Origin: Eriocheir sinensis | Lineage: Eukaryota; Arthropoda; Malacostraca; Decapoda; Varunidae | Assembly: GCF_024679095.1 (NCBI RefSeq) | Contig: NC_066535.1 | Span: 1,625,672-1,689,671 of the forward strand | Direction: 5' to 3' | Length of the DNA stretch: 64,000 nucleotides | Part shown: in pieces, positions 35,973 through 47,056 of the stretch | Position numbering within the stretch: the first letter of the stretch is position 1 | How the letters are laid out: every line of letters begins with the position of its first letter | Made by a program: the position numbers and the translations under genes | Notes under the pieces: model-generated | The model's database searches: none | What the model saw: the letters and a program-made list of their open reading frames with translations, nothing else | What the model was told of the DNA's origin: nothing

Positions 35973-38900
35973 ATGGCTGCCGAACAAGACTCTGAGAGTC
36001 AGCTACCTGACGTCGAGCGATCACAGGCGGAGGCAGATGAGAGACCTCGGCAGGGCTACATAGAAAGGGACACGACGGACCGATGGAAAAAGGCCTCCTT
36101 CGTTCTTGCAGCTGCTGCCATCCTTCTTTTAATTGGTCTGGCTACTTCTCTTGGAGTCTTTCTCGGTAGGTGGTAATTAACATGGTGATAATAATGCATG
36201 TTTTGGTGATGGGATTAGATAAGATATAGGAGGGGTAGTCAGTGGTGTGGGAATGCAAATGTGAAGTGAACTTGGTGGTGGTGGTGGTGGTGGTGGTGAT
36301 GGTGGTGGTGGCGATGGTAGTGGTGGCCAGTATCAACTGAGTCACCATCGTTCAATAGATGGTGTGCAATTATATCACGTATATATGTATCTAGCGCGTG
36401 ATTTTTTTTTTTTTTCCTTTCTGCTGATGACCCTGAACCCTGAGTTTGAGGCGTAGAAAAGAATGCAAAGTTTTCAAAAACCTTTTAGCTCACTGTAACT
36501 CTTAAATGAATTCCTACTGTGGGTGATATATTTCGAAACGTAAAGCATTTTGGGCATAAAATAAACTCACACGGAATGTGACCACTTCTTTATTCAACAG
36601 TCAGATCAACAGCCACACAGGTGGGTGATGACGTAGAGGTAGTTGTAGATAGTCAGGTCTGACGCACTATTCCAGTGAAACAACAGTTGATATATGGTGC
36701 ACACTCGGCGAATAAATCAAACATCTTGTATGTAAATGCCCGTAGCATTATTCAGAAGCGTAGCCACTTGATAATACATGCAATTGCTGAAAAACCCGAC
36801 TTCATTTTGATCACGGAAACATGGTTGAATACACGCGACAAGCATCAATTAAGTGAAGTGACTATTAATGTATAGTTACAATGCGTTTGCTACGTGTCGT
36901 CTACACAAAAAGGGTGGAGGTGTAATAACATATGCGAGAAGTAATTTAGAAGTCATTCAGCACACAACCGAGACAGAGGCATATGATTTTTTGTATGTAC
37001 AAGTGACGATTAATAATGAAAAGTATATTCTGAACTTAATTTACCGACCTCCTAAATCAGAAATAAATAGCCTTATCAGAAATAGAAAAGCGGTAATATG
37101 CGGTGACTTCAATAACTCCACCGTTAACTGGTTTGCCCTCTCTGGCGATAGAGAAGGCTCTAGATTAATAAACTTTGCGCAGGACACATTTCTTTATCAA
37201 ACAGTTACCACGCCGACACGAGGAAACAACATTATTGATTTAATCTTCACGACCGACAGCCACCTCATTAATGCCTGTGAGGTCGACGAGCCATTTGCAA
37301 GCAGTGACCACAACATTATCAGATGTGTCTTAAATATTGAAACAAAAGCAAGAGAAAACTGACTTTTAATACCTAACTATAGTAAAGCGAATCTTACGAA
37401 CCTAAGAAGAGAATAAGCATCAGTAAATTGGAACCATTTGCTCAATACCGTCAGCGTTCAAGAAATGTATAATCGTTTAACCGCACAAATCTCAGCGAGC
37501 GTAAAGAAATTCATCCCACTTAATTAAGCCACGAAGGGCAGAGAACCACAAGCCGTTGTGAATAACTAATTCCGTACAGAAAATTATCGTCGAAAAAAGA
37601 AAACTGTATAAGAAATATAAAATGGCACACAATTCACAGGGTCATACTAATTATATCAACATCAAGAGAGAGTGCGAAAGGAAAATCAGAAAACAGAAAC
37701 GGGAGTATGAGATGAAAATATCACTTGAGGCAAAGAATAATCCGAGGTTATTTTTCAGTTATATAAAAAAATAATAATAAAAATGGCGACATAGTTAGCG
37801 ATGATAAGGGTATGGCGTCGGTCCTAAAGTCAACCTTCAGTAGCGTATTCACATAAGAGAACATGACATCAATCCCCGCCCTGAGGATTATTTATCAAGG
37901 CCTTGAAGAACATAAGCTTACATTGATCAAAATTGATATCAGGGAAGTGCATGCGTACTTGCAAAATATAGATCCAAATAAATCTCCGGGTCCCGACAAT
38001 TTATCTCCTCGCGTATTAAAAGAATGTAGCCAACAGCTAGAGTTACCCGTAACGTTAATGTTCAACAGGTCATTAGCACAGGCAAGCGTGCCCCTTGCGT
38101 GGAAAAGAGCCAATGTTATCCCGATCTTTAAAAAAAGGAGATAGAAAGACAAGCCAATAATTATCGTCCTATCAGCTTTACGTCTGTCCTAATTGAACTA
38201 TTCGAAAAAATAATCAGTGATAAAGTGATTACTTTTCTCGACACAAATGAATTGATAACTGATATAATCAGCACGAATTTCGTAGTAACCGATCTTGCCT
38301 CACCAACTTATTAACTTTCTTCAATGACGTATACTCGAGCTGAGATGCCCGAGCCCAATATGACATAATTTGCCTTGACTTTCAGAAAGCGTTTGATAAA
38401 GTTCCCCACGTTAGGTAAAGGTAAAGTTGGGGGCATACGCTGTAGCAGCGCGTGGCCTCGGTGCTCATCACCGTAACATTGGTCCTTGAGCCTGTGGTGG
38501 GAGAGAGCCCATTACCCCGTGACACAGGGCCAGTATGACATCCGGGGTACCACAGTTTACCTTCCCCAGGTTTCCCCAGGTACCCATTTATCGACCAGCC
38601 CGAGAGGGAGGATGAACAGCTGGGTGAGCTGCACGCCGACTGCCCGGGCCGGGCTTCTAACCCGGGCCCGCGGAGTAGAAGCCAGGCACGCTGACCACTA
38701 GACCACGGAGACGTTTGGCTTATTTCAAAACTGGGTTCCCACGCAATAAGTGACCATCTGTGCGCGTGGATTCATGACTGGCTCACAGATAGACAACAGC
38801 GTGTAGTTCTCAAAGGTGAAGCATCCAATTGGCAACCCGTAACCAGTGGCGTGCCCCAAGGATCGGTCCTGGGACCAACACTATTCATAATTTACGTGAA

Positions 38901-41703
38901 CGATTTAGAGATTGATATCCTATCAAAAGTAGCCAAATTTGCCAACGACACCAAATTAGGAAGTATGGTAACGAACAGTAAAAATTGCGAGAATATTCAA
39001 TCAGATTTAATAAGACTTGCCGACTGGAGCGACAGGTGGCAACTATGTTTCAACGTAGATAAATGTAAAGTAATGCACAAAGGTGAAAGGAATCCTAACT
39101 TTAAATATCAGATTCAAGGACATGAGCTCAGCAAAGTAAAACAAGAAAAAGATCTTGGTGTCATTATCAGTAACACTTAAAATGAGCGACCAATGTACAG
39201 CGGCGAGTAAAAAGACCAATATGATGTTAAGATTAATTTCAAGAAACTTTGATTATAAATCACCCGAGCTTATGAAGAGATTATATTCAGCATTTGTAAG
39301 ACCACACCTAGAATATGCCGTCCAATTCTGGTCACCGAATTATATCAAAGATCAAGTTTTGCTAGAAAAGATACAGATACGAGCAACCAAACAAATTCTA
39401 GCGTTCCGTAACTTGCCGTATGACGAGCGTTTAAAGCGTTTAGATATGTTTTCCTAAAAAACACACACAAAAAAAGCAGAGGTTAACGGGGGACTTCATC
39501 GAAGTGTTCAAAATTCAATTGACTCGAAAACATAAACCCAGATAGTGTATTTCAGAGAGACCCCAACACAATAACATGCAGGCACGGTATGAAGTTAAAG
39601 GGAAACAGATGTAACACATTGGCGCGCATAAGTTATTTCAATAATATAGTCGGGGATCACTAGAATAGACCCCCGCCGTCAGTAGTTAGCTCACAAAGTA
39701 TCAATAGCATCAAATCTTCATTAGATAAGTACTTCAAGGATATAGGATTTTACTGACCCTTTTCCTAAGTTTCAGGCACACTGCAGCACGGCTCCAACCT
39801 GAAGACTTTGTTAATACTTTCCCCCACAACTTAGGTCACCAGTAGCGTAAGGTTAAGGAGAGTAATTTCCTCTTATTTCTCTCTTTACTGTATTATTTCC
39901 ATGTCCCTTTTTTCCTTGATTAAAGGCACATGGTGTTCTCTTCTAATTATTTCCTGCCGGCACGGTGCCAGAGGAAGAGGTGGGTGGGGAGGAGCCTTCA
40001 TCTATTCTATCCTGTCCTACCACACGTAGATTACTAATAGTAGCGGTAGTAGACAGACACCCTCGCCATAGACAGCCAGGTCTTCTGGTGCCTGTTCTTC
40101 CTATGTATGTATTCCTACGTATGTATTTAACAAACGAAACACTTCATCGCTTCTTGCTTCACGTCCCCTTTCATGTTCAAATTCCCAATTCTCACCGCAG
40201 CCAAAACTGAGTGCGAGCCGCCTTCAACATTGAATAATGCCACAACCACCTTCCTGGGGTCGGCTGTCCCTGGCACTGAGGTGGATTATTTCTGTCATGC
40301 GCCTCTCTTCTTCCCCGGCGGCTCCCCGTCCTTCACTGTCACTTGCAACAACGATCTTCAGTGGAGCCCTGAGGTGCCTCTATGCGTGAGTTGAAGTACT
40401 TTTCGTTTAAATGACCGCGCTCGTACTTGTTTTTCCCCATAGCCTTATACATTCATTTTGCTCTAATTTGGCATTTAAAACTTCAGAATCACATTTTCAT
40501 ATCAGCTTTCGACTTTGTCACTTAGTATTTCTCGAATATTTTTTTACCTTTTCCAAGTTTTCATTAACTTTTCACTTTACGCATCTTCATCTCTAACAAC
40601 TACTCTCGTCAAAACATTTCAATATTCATATCTTAACAATTATCACCTCTTTGTAAAAGAGAGCAACTCCTCCTACTCATTATAATCAAGATTTCCTTTC
40701 TTATCTCTTCAACTGAAGTACGTTATATTTTTTATGTATGTTTTTCCACCAGGGCATCTATAGCAGTCGGCAGTGTACGTTCCCCGATCAGAACCTCACC
40801 CTCGCCAGCAGTCCTGCTAACCCCGCCGGCCTTGAAGTGAAGCTCACCCTAGACGGTTCCTCCCCACCGCAAACAGTGCAGCTTGACATCCCCAGATACG
40901 AGAACGACCTTTGTGCCTACGGCGGTACACTGCAGAACACGGCTACCTTTCTTTCAGGAAGACAGAGGTCTCCTGCATTACTAGCGGCTACCACATTGGA
41001 TAACGAGACGGCGGTGGTTGTTGTGGTAAGTAAAATAAATTATGATGATGGTTTTGATGTATAGTAGCTTACCTGGCGCCAAAGTCGTTGTAGTAATGGT
41101 GAAGGCAGTAGTGGTGGTGGTGGGAGTCATGGAGCCGCTAGGTGGGGTGTCAGATGATGGGCTCAGTGGGGGCTAAGTCCATTGCGCCCTGCCGCCCAGG
41201 CGAGGCATGCCGGCTACTTTCGGCAGCCTCCACGTGACACTCCAAATCAGCGCATTCACACACTTTCCAATTTCTTGGAGTAAAGAAAGAATAAATATTA
41301 TAATAATACTGATACTATAAGTGACTGGTTGTCATTGATTAAATTATGTTGATCTAAAAATTCATGGAAACGACATTTCACTGCTCAAATATCGGTAAAC
41401 AACACGTTTTAATGTATTCCCTTTACCCAAGCAACCAACACCTTGAGTGACAATGATAAGGACCAACAGAACTGTTGATTGTGATCCATTGTTCCTTCAA
41501 TTATGCCCTAGTCATAAGCATCTACCCTTCCGCAGGTCGTCTTCGAGAGTGTGGACCCCACGCAGCTTTTCGAGGTGCGTGTGAGAAGCGTTGGATTCAG
41601 TTTGGCCGTCACGGTGCTGCAGGAAGCCATCATAGAGACTATCATAACCTCTTACCCCGCCAACTCCACGACCACAGCGGCTATGAGCACATCTGCCGTC
41701 TAG
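35973..41703 (+). CDS. single-pass membrane protein with one CCP/sushi domain (4 exons)
   Basis: Exons 35973-36165, 40201-40385, 40753-41025 and 41536-41703 join in frame (phases 1, 0, 0) to 272 residues plus TAG. Every intron is GT-AG with good donors (GTAGGT, GTGAGT, GTAAGT) and pyrimidine-rich acceptors. The start ATG has G at -3 and +4. Residues 1-40 are acidic and then basic, with no signal peptide; 41-64 form a hydrophobic helix preceded by WKK, giving a type II orientation. Exon 2 is exactly one CCP module: Cys69, Cys96, Cys113 and Cys126, with Trp119 before the last Cys. Residues 127-272 form an unrecognised extracellular region with Cys134 and Cys180 and NxT sites. Sushi modules mediate protein binding; the ligand is unknown. 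Intron 1 holds a CR1 LINE. A cDNA could reveal a 5' UTR exon. Confidence 0.8.
36265..36330. repeat. (GGT)n tract
   Basis: About 65 bp of GGT triplets with GAT/GCG variants, in intron 1 of the sushi gene. Confidence 0.9.
36675..39457 (+). pseudogene. CR1 ORF2 (APE endonuclease and RT), broken
   Basis: Endonuclease motifs: NARS, ITETWLN, VICGDFNNSTVNW, IIDLIFTTDSHL, SSDHNIIRC. RT motifs: DPNKSPGPDNLSPRVLKE, VIPIFKK, FRKAFDKVPH-like sequence before the SINE, then GVPQGSVLGPTLFIIYVNDL, and KFANDTKLG where YADDTK or FADDTK is usual (the second Asp position is kept and the first is Asn). The tail has VRPHLEYAVQFWSPNY. Several stops and frameshifts separate the frames (near 36870, 37370-37860, 38140, 39170). 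The Asn substitution alone would probably inactivate the polymerase. Confidence 0.8.
38413..38710 (-). mobile_element. SINE family C with 5-bp target-site duplication
   Basis: Minus-strand head TCTCCGTGGTCTAGTGGTCA, then GGGCCCGGGTTAGAAGCCCG (degraded B-box), body with TGGGGAAACCTGGGGAAGGT, and tail CTTTACCTTTACCT. It is flanked by ACGTT at 38408-38412 and 38711-38715, a clean duplication within the RT sequence of the CR1 copy. Confidence 0.85.
41090..41535. other. intron 3 of the sushi gene
   Basis: 41026-41535; no repeat or RNA recognised apart from a short GTGGTG tract and AT-rich DNA. Confidence 0.5.
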
Positions 41704-41784
41704 TGCTTCACCCATCCTGTGGGCATCACCACCGATACTACCCTGATCTTCCTCCTTACCTTCTTTGCAACAGCTACTATATAT

Positions 41785-42445
41785 ACAAGAGTTAACCAGC
41801 ATCATTATCATTTCATTCCTTTCGCAACTTTGGAACAGCCTTCCTACGTCAGTATTAGCTCCTAAAGTCGGTTCACCCAAGTCTGAGGTGTGCATTATCG
41901 TGCGTTGGCAGCTGTTCTCCCACTGCGTGTCCGATTGCGTGGATAATATATCAATAACAAATACCATCAATTGTAAATGATTTTGAGTAAAAAAATATTA
42001 GTATTGTCCCAAACATCTGTTTTGTTAATATAAATCCTGCTAATATTCTTGGTGGCGGACAGCTCCAAGGCTGTTTAATAATTATAAATTATAATCAGCG
42101 ATCTTGTAAATTAACAAAACAGGTGGTTGCGACATTATTAATATTTTTAACTCAAAATTGACAATAATTGATGGTATTTGTTATTTTTACCTGGATATTA
42201 TTGACTCTGGCGACTGTTTTCTATGCGTAGTCTATGATATATTATCCACGCAATCGGAGACACCGTGGGACAATAGGTTGCCAGCGCACGATAATGCACA
42301 CCTCAGACATGGGTGAACCGACTATGGCTGTGACGAACTTTTACAAGAGGGGAATATCAAAAAGCTTATCCATCCGAAACTGACCCATTCTTTTTGACCT
42401 CTTGTTCTATTTTCTTCACTGGAGCAGCGCCTTGTGGGCTTAATT
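41785..42445 (+). mobile_element. LINE L 3' fragment split by a foldback element
   Basis: Left part 41785-41866 matches the LINE L tail (GAGTTAACCAGCATC, then CTTTGGAACA; compare 17682-17740). The right part 42323-42445 continues it (TTTTACAAGAGGGGAATATC, then CCGAAACTGACC, GGAGCAGCGCC, TGTGGGCTT). Confidence 0.7.
41867..42322. mobile_element. 456-bp foldback (MITE-like) element
   Basis: Termini GTCGGTTCACCCA/TGGGTGAACCGAC. Arms of roughly 160 to 190 bp share ATAATGCACACCTCAGAC, GCGTGGATAATATATCA and AATAACAAATACCATCAATT in inverted order, with indels. It is noncoding and different in sequence from the 13008-13440 foldback. No convincing target-site duplication was found. Confidence 0.8.
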
Positions 42446-42719
42446 TTTTGTTTTTGCCTTTGACTACTATCCTTCCCAGGGGTATAATTACTCCTGGTAA
42501 CGCCCGTTAAGTCTGAAATTTTCCAGGATTAGTGAGGTCGGCTAATATTTTCACCGGCAATCCCTCACCAAGACAGTCAGGTGTTCACACACCAAGACCC
42601 AGGTGTTCACACACCCGCCCATATCCCACAGCCACCGAGGGCTTTACGAAGGAAGCCACCCGGCACTCCTTAAATAATCTTAATCAACACAGGTGTTTCT
42701 ATTTTAATCACCTTCCCTA

Positions 42720-42832
42720 CTCCTCTTTCTCCGCCCAAACCCATATTTCCTCCTCCGCCTCCTCTTTAACTATCTCCTTCTCCTCCTCCTCTAATTATTT
42801 CCTCCTCCTCCTCCTCCTCCTCCTTTAACTAA
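42720..42832. repeat. TCC-rich low-complexity tract
   Basis: Pyrimidine-rich TCC/TCT repeats in the CR1 5' UTR; similar TCC/ACC codons recur inside ORF1 (43200-43760). Confidence 0.85.
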
Positions 42833-43013
42833 ACAAGCCTCTCTGCCGTCCAACTAATTACCCCCCGCGGGACTCCACCCGACCCCTACCTAACTCCTTC
42901 CAGGTGTTCAGTTGAACTCCTTCCTGGTATTCAGCAAGCCACCCACGCGGTTTCTAAATATATCTTAGCTAAAGTTTTTTGCTACAGAAAAAAAGAAAAA
43001 AGGAATTGTAACC

Positions 43014-44437
43014 ATGCCCAAATATTTCACTTGCGGTAATTGTTCGCAGAGATTTGCCGCGATCCACTTCCAACTCAGCGACTCTAAATGTAAATATTGT
43101 GTCTTGGACTCGCGTATCCAAGCACTTCGCTCGATAAACGATGAGCTGAAACGCTCAAATGCACTGATATGGGAAGTTGTGACGTCGTTCCCCGCCCTTC
43201 CCACTCCAGCTTCCTCCTCCTCAAACTCATATTCTGACGTTCTGACCCAATTACATACCTCCTCCTCCTCCTCTGCCTCGCCTAAACCCGCCTCCATCCT
43301 TACTATTCCTTCCGCCCCATCCACCTCCCTTGCTACCTCATCCACTCCCACTCTCTTCTCCCTTCACCACCCTTGACTCCTCCCCTATCCTCATCACCCC
43401 TCCATCTTCCCCTTCCACCTCCAACATGATCTCTGCCTCGCCTCAACCACCCCACTCCTCTGCCACGCCTGAACCAACCGCCATCCTTACCATTCCTTCT
43501 ACCCCATCCACCTCCCTTCCTACCTCATCCACCTCCATCCACAGTACCACTCCCCATTCTCCCGCTCTCCCTTCCTCTCCCCCCAACACCCTTGACTCCT
43601 CCCCTATCCTCATCACCATTCCATCCTCCACTTCCACCTCAAACACGAACTCAACCTCCTCCTCCTCCTCCACTTCTGATACCACATCTCCCTCCATCCA
43701 CACCTCACCCTCCACCCTTCCCCAACCACCCACTACTATCACCACCACAACTTCCAAACCCACCTTCGCCCGCGCTCGCTCTTGTATCTCGCGCCCTTCC
43801 AAAAGAAATCATAAGACCATTCTACCAGCTGTCACTTGTACGAACCAGACGTTATTTCCTGGCATGGGCAAACTGACTACTAAAGTCAACTTAGTTGGCG
43901 ATAGTGTGGTGAGAGGCCAACTTACGGAGTTTTGCGGTCGGAATACATTGACACGGCATCGTTTCTGTATCCCTGGAGCCAAACTGGACGGTATTGAATC
44001 AGCTGTCGTTGCAGTTTTAGTAAATGCGAAGGACGACACAGTGTATCTGATCCATGCGGGAACCAACGACCTTCAGTCAACTCAATCTCAGGACCTGTTA
44101 TCAAAATACCGTCAAGTCATTCGGAAATACAAGACCAAGTCCCCTCACATCATTGTCTCTGGGATTCTACCGAGTCAATACGTTCGCCGGATACAACAAT
44201 AGTAAAGCGTACGGCGTCAACACTAGTCTAAAGCAGTCATGTAACGATGAAGGCGTAGGGTTCATGAACGCAGGGCATCACTTCAACCAGCGCCCAGATT
44301 TGTTTTGGGAGGACGGACTCCACCTGAACGAGGCTGGTTCGGCGCGGCTAGGAAGGCTCCTTAACGAGGAAGTTGAAAGCTTCTCGAAAAGCTATTCAAA
44401 AAACTGCAGGCGAGGGCAAGGCAAAGGCAACACTTGA
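43014..44437 (+). pseudogene. CR1 ORF1: zinc finger, Ser/Pro/Thr linker, SGNH esterase
   Basis: Begins MPKYFTCGNCSQRF, a C-x2-C and C-x2-C finger (second pair KCKYC), then a helical stretch and a low-complexity Ser/Pro/Thr linker of about 230 residues. The SGNH domain follows: GDSVVRGQ near 43898, HAGTNDLQS near 44055, DGLHLNEAGSARLG near 44321. Two frame breaks, near 43370 and 44190, split it into three frames. The layout is that of family B ORF1 at 15378-16605, with a different linker. Confidence 0.83.
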
Positions 44438-46036
44438 TCAACCGAACCGTAGCGTCGATGCGACTTGCAAGAAACTCTGTAACCAACGACGCCTCCGACA
44501 AGCGAACTCATACAACACGACGCGGCCAAACCAGGAGTCACATTTCCATTTTGTACACAAATGCACGCAGTCTATTACCCAAAAAGGACGAAATTAGGGC
44601 GTATATTGCAACTGAGAAACCAGATGTGGTAGCCATCACAGAGACTTGGGCCAACTCTGCGCATCTAGTATCTGAACTGTCATTTCCCGGGTACGAAAGC
44701 TTCCCAAAAAATCAAACGCACAAGAAAGGAGGAGGAGTAATTTGCTACGTAAAAAGTACGCTCCCTACCATAAAAATAGACAAACAGGATGCAGAGAATT
44801 ACGACTCCGTCTATGTGGAAATAACTGCGAATAATAAGAAACTAACACTTGCGACCGTATACATGCCTCCAAAACAACAGGCAGCAGACGACACTGCCCT
44901 GTACGAAGAGCTTCACTCTTTAACACAAAGTAAAGAAGCAATAATAACTGGGGACTTTACTTGCCCTAACATTGACTGGAGACAATTAACTGGAGATCAA
45001 GAGGGTAACAGGCTTATAGAAATGGTGGAGGATTCGTTCCTCACTCAAGTTGTAACTCAATCAACAAGAGAAAACTATCTGCTGGATCTGGTATTAGTAA
45101 GCGACCCCCTCATTCGCGACTGTAAAGTTGGTGAAAAAATTAACGGTTGGGATCACCACTTAATCCGTTTCAATGTCAACATCAGTCACAAACTCGTAGA
45201 CAATCCGTCAGTGATACCAGACTACAAAAAACAAATTTCAACGTAGCCCGTGAGCTGCTTCCCTCTGCGACCTGGGACCAACTTCACCTAACCGACAATA
45301 CAATCGACAACGCGTGGAACAACTTCAGAGATAAGCTTTTGGGAGCAGAAAAGGCTACAGTGCCTACGAAACCCAGGCGAGTAAATGGTGCCGTAGATCC
45401 ACCGTGGATGACCAGAGATATAAAATGGGCGGTAAACTTAAAAAAAAAGGAATTATAACCTAATGAAAGAGAATGACACGGCCGAAGCCAGTACACAGTA
45501 CCAAAACAGCCTCAGAGCTTGTCGCACCCTTATTCGGAGTAGTAAACGCAACTACGAAAAACAAATACCGCGTGACATCAAGACATACTCAAAAAAATTC
45601 TTCACATACATCAGATCGAAAAAGAAAGTAAAATCCAATATTGGTCCCCTGACAGACGAGACTGGATCTGTAACTCAGGACAGTAAACAGATGGCCAGAA
45701 TCCTCAACAGTAACTTCGCATCCGTATTCACAGTCGAGGACATCGAAACCATGCCCGAGATCCCTGACCTGCCGAGGGGAATCACACCCCTGAAAATTGA
45801 CTCAATATGCGACCAAGAAGTGAAAGAGTATTTGGATAAACTCGACACGAACAAGTCAACAGGACCTGACGGTTTGTCCCCGCGGTTATGAAAAGAGCTT
45901 AAACAAAAAATACTTCAGCCACTCACTAACATATTCAACCATTCTGTTCAATTGAACAAGGTCCCGGAAGACTGGAAGATGGCGAACGTAACACCGATTT
46001 TCAAAAAAGGAGACAAAAGCGTTGCATTATACTACA
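44434..46036 (+). pseudogene. CR1 ORF2: APE endonuclease and RT start
   Basis: The first frame 44434-45246 holds the endonuclease: ILYTNARSLLPKK, AITETWANS, GGGVICYV, IITGDFTCPNIDW, YLLDLVLVSD, GWDHHLI (Trp-Asp-His where SDH is usual). Frameshifts near 45240 and 45455 lead to the linker (PPWMTRDIKWAV; FTYIRSKKKVKS) and the RT fingers (NKSTGPDGLSPRL, stop, then MANVTPIFKKGDKS). It stops at the LTR element insertion, between ALYY and RPISL. Confidence 0.83.
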
Positions 46037-46423
46037 TGTGGTGCCCCGAGGGCTGCGACACCACTCGCTCCAGTGTCATTATCTTCTCCGGCAATATTTT
46101 CCGATGACAACAGCGGTATCGACCGCTAAAACACAACACGGACTCCAACACATGATTGTCCCCACACGCACTGTTCATTTACCAACCTATACACAATTGT
46201 AATTGCCCATTAACGCACCCGCTTATCTCTCTAAGCCAAAACACAATCAACCGCGGCCAAAACACGATCAACCGCGGAACAAAATGTTATGAAAACAAAG
46301 CTGCGTCACCGCGTGAATTAAGCATGTCGGTTAGGTAGATTATTGTATGAGCTCGGTGTGAGTTTGATGTATGACTCACACGCCTGACGTATTACCCTCG
46401 CGATGTCTGTATGTATGTCTGCC

Positions 46424-46494
46424 TATATAAGAAGCATTTATTCAGGCTTGACCTCAGATCAACCAGCACTCTGTTCGTTGCTGGACACTCAGTT
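46424..46494 (+). promoter_or_regulatory. LTR core promoter
   Basis: TATATAAG (46424-46431) and a downstream TCAGTT (46489-46494). The spacing of about 60 bp is long for one TATA/Inr pair, so the actual start may be near 46455-46465. Confidence 0.5.
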
Positions 46495-46511
46495 GTCCTT
46501 CCCTAGACAAC

Positions 46512-46544
46512 ATGGGTAGAACATTCATCTTTGCTACTGTGAGT
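46512..46544 (+). promoter_or_regulatory. candidate leader ATG with splice donor inside the LTR
   Basis: An ATG at 46512 opens nine codons and meets a strong donor, ACT|GTGAGTATGG, at 46538/46539. A pyrimidine-rich acceptor at 52272-52273 lies upstream of env in a compatible phase. Errantivirus env is known to be expressed from a spliced subgenomic mRNA; use of these particular sites is inference. Confidence 0.45.
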
Positions 46545-46942
46545 ATGGAGTAATGTGGTACCATAGAGGAAAGCGTATCTAACATATCTATTGTGTTCTA
46601 TTATCTTAGTTTTACTTAGGATTATATTTCTATGATACTTTATTGTGTGAGTTTTTACTCAATATTATACCATTGCTAACGTCAGTAACCAATAGTGAAA
46701 GAAAACCTGAAGACTCATTGAGTCTCGTAAGCCAGTCGCTGGTTTAAACAATATTTTTACCTTTTGTAATATTAAGTAGTATTAAGGTAGAATAAAATAC
46801 ATATAAGAAAGGCGACACCGTTTCATCACCCCATTTACGAACTCCTTTAAATACTCCTAAAGTACCAGAATTTTAAGTCAAGTGTCACTAATACAAACAG
46901 TGTGTCGTCTACCCTGTGTGCCCGGATTACGGGTTACAACAT

Positions 46943-46959
46943 TGGTGTCAGGTGTGGGG
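46943..46959 (+). other. primer binding site, tRNA-Leu type
   Basis: TGGTGTCAGGTGTGGGG, starting one base after the LTR, is complementary to a tRNA 3' end with CCA. The TGGTGTCAGG...GTGGG pattern corresponds to tRNA-Leu. Confidence 0.75.
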
Positions 46960-47020
46960 TGGTGAAACTTGTGGTGAAACTTGTGGTGAAACATGTGGTG
47001 AAACTTGTGGTGAAAATTGC
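46957..47020 (+). repeat. 12-bp tandem repeat after the PBS
   Basis: About five copies of GTGGTGAAACTT with small changes, starting within the last bases of the PBS and filling the untranslated leader before gag. Confidence 0.9.
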
Positions 47021-47056
47021 GATTTATATTGGTTTATATTGGTATTGTACTGGTGT

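Larger units (their letters stand above)
36660..39770 (+). mobile_element. CR1-type LINE, family C, in intron 1 of the sushi gene
   Basis: Same orientation as the gene. ORF2 is readable from the endonuclease (NILYVNARSII, ILITETWLN, 36675-37362) through RT to about 39457, then a C-terminal tail to about 39757. No ORF1 is present. The 3' UTR is unclear beyond 39770. A family C SINE interrupts the RT at 38413-38710. Confidence 0.83.
46037..46941 (+). repeat. 5' LTR (905 bp)
   Basis: TG...CA ends (TGTGGTGCC ... TTACAACA). It contains a TATA box TATATAAG at 46424, an arthropod initiator-like TCAGTT at 46489, a polyadenylation signal AATAAA at 46791, and a short tandem pair of CAAAACAC(A/G)ATCAACCGCGG at 46232-46277. 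The only difference I see from the 3' LTR is T versus C near 46763. Confidence 0.95.

Noticed and set aside
46156..46338. 60-codon open frame present in both LTRs
   Set aside because: It is duplicated only because the LTR is; it spans U3 upstream of the TATA box and has no domain.
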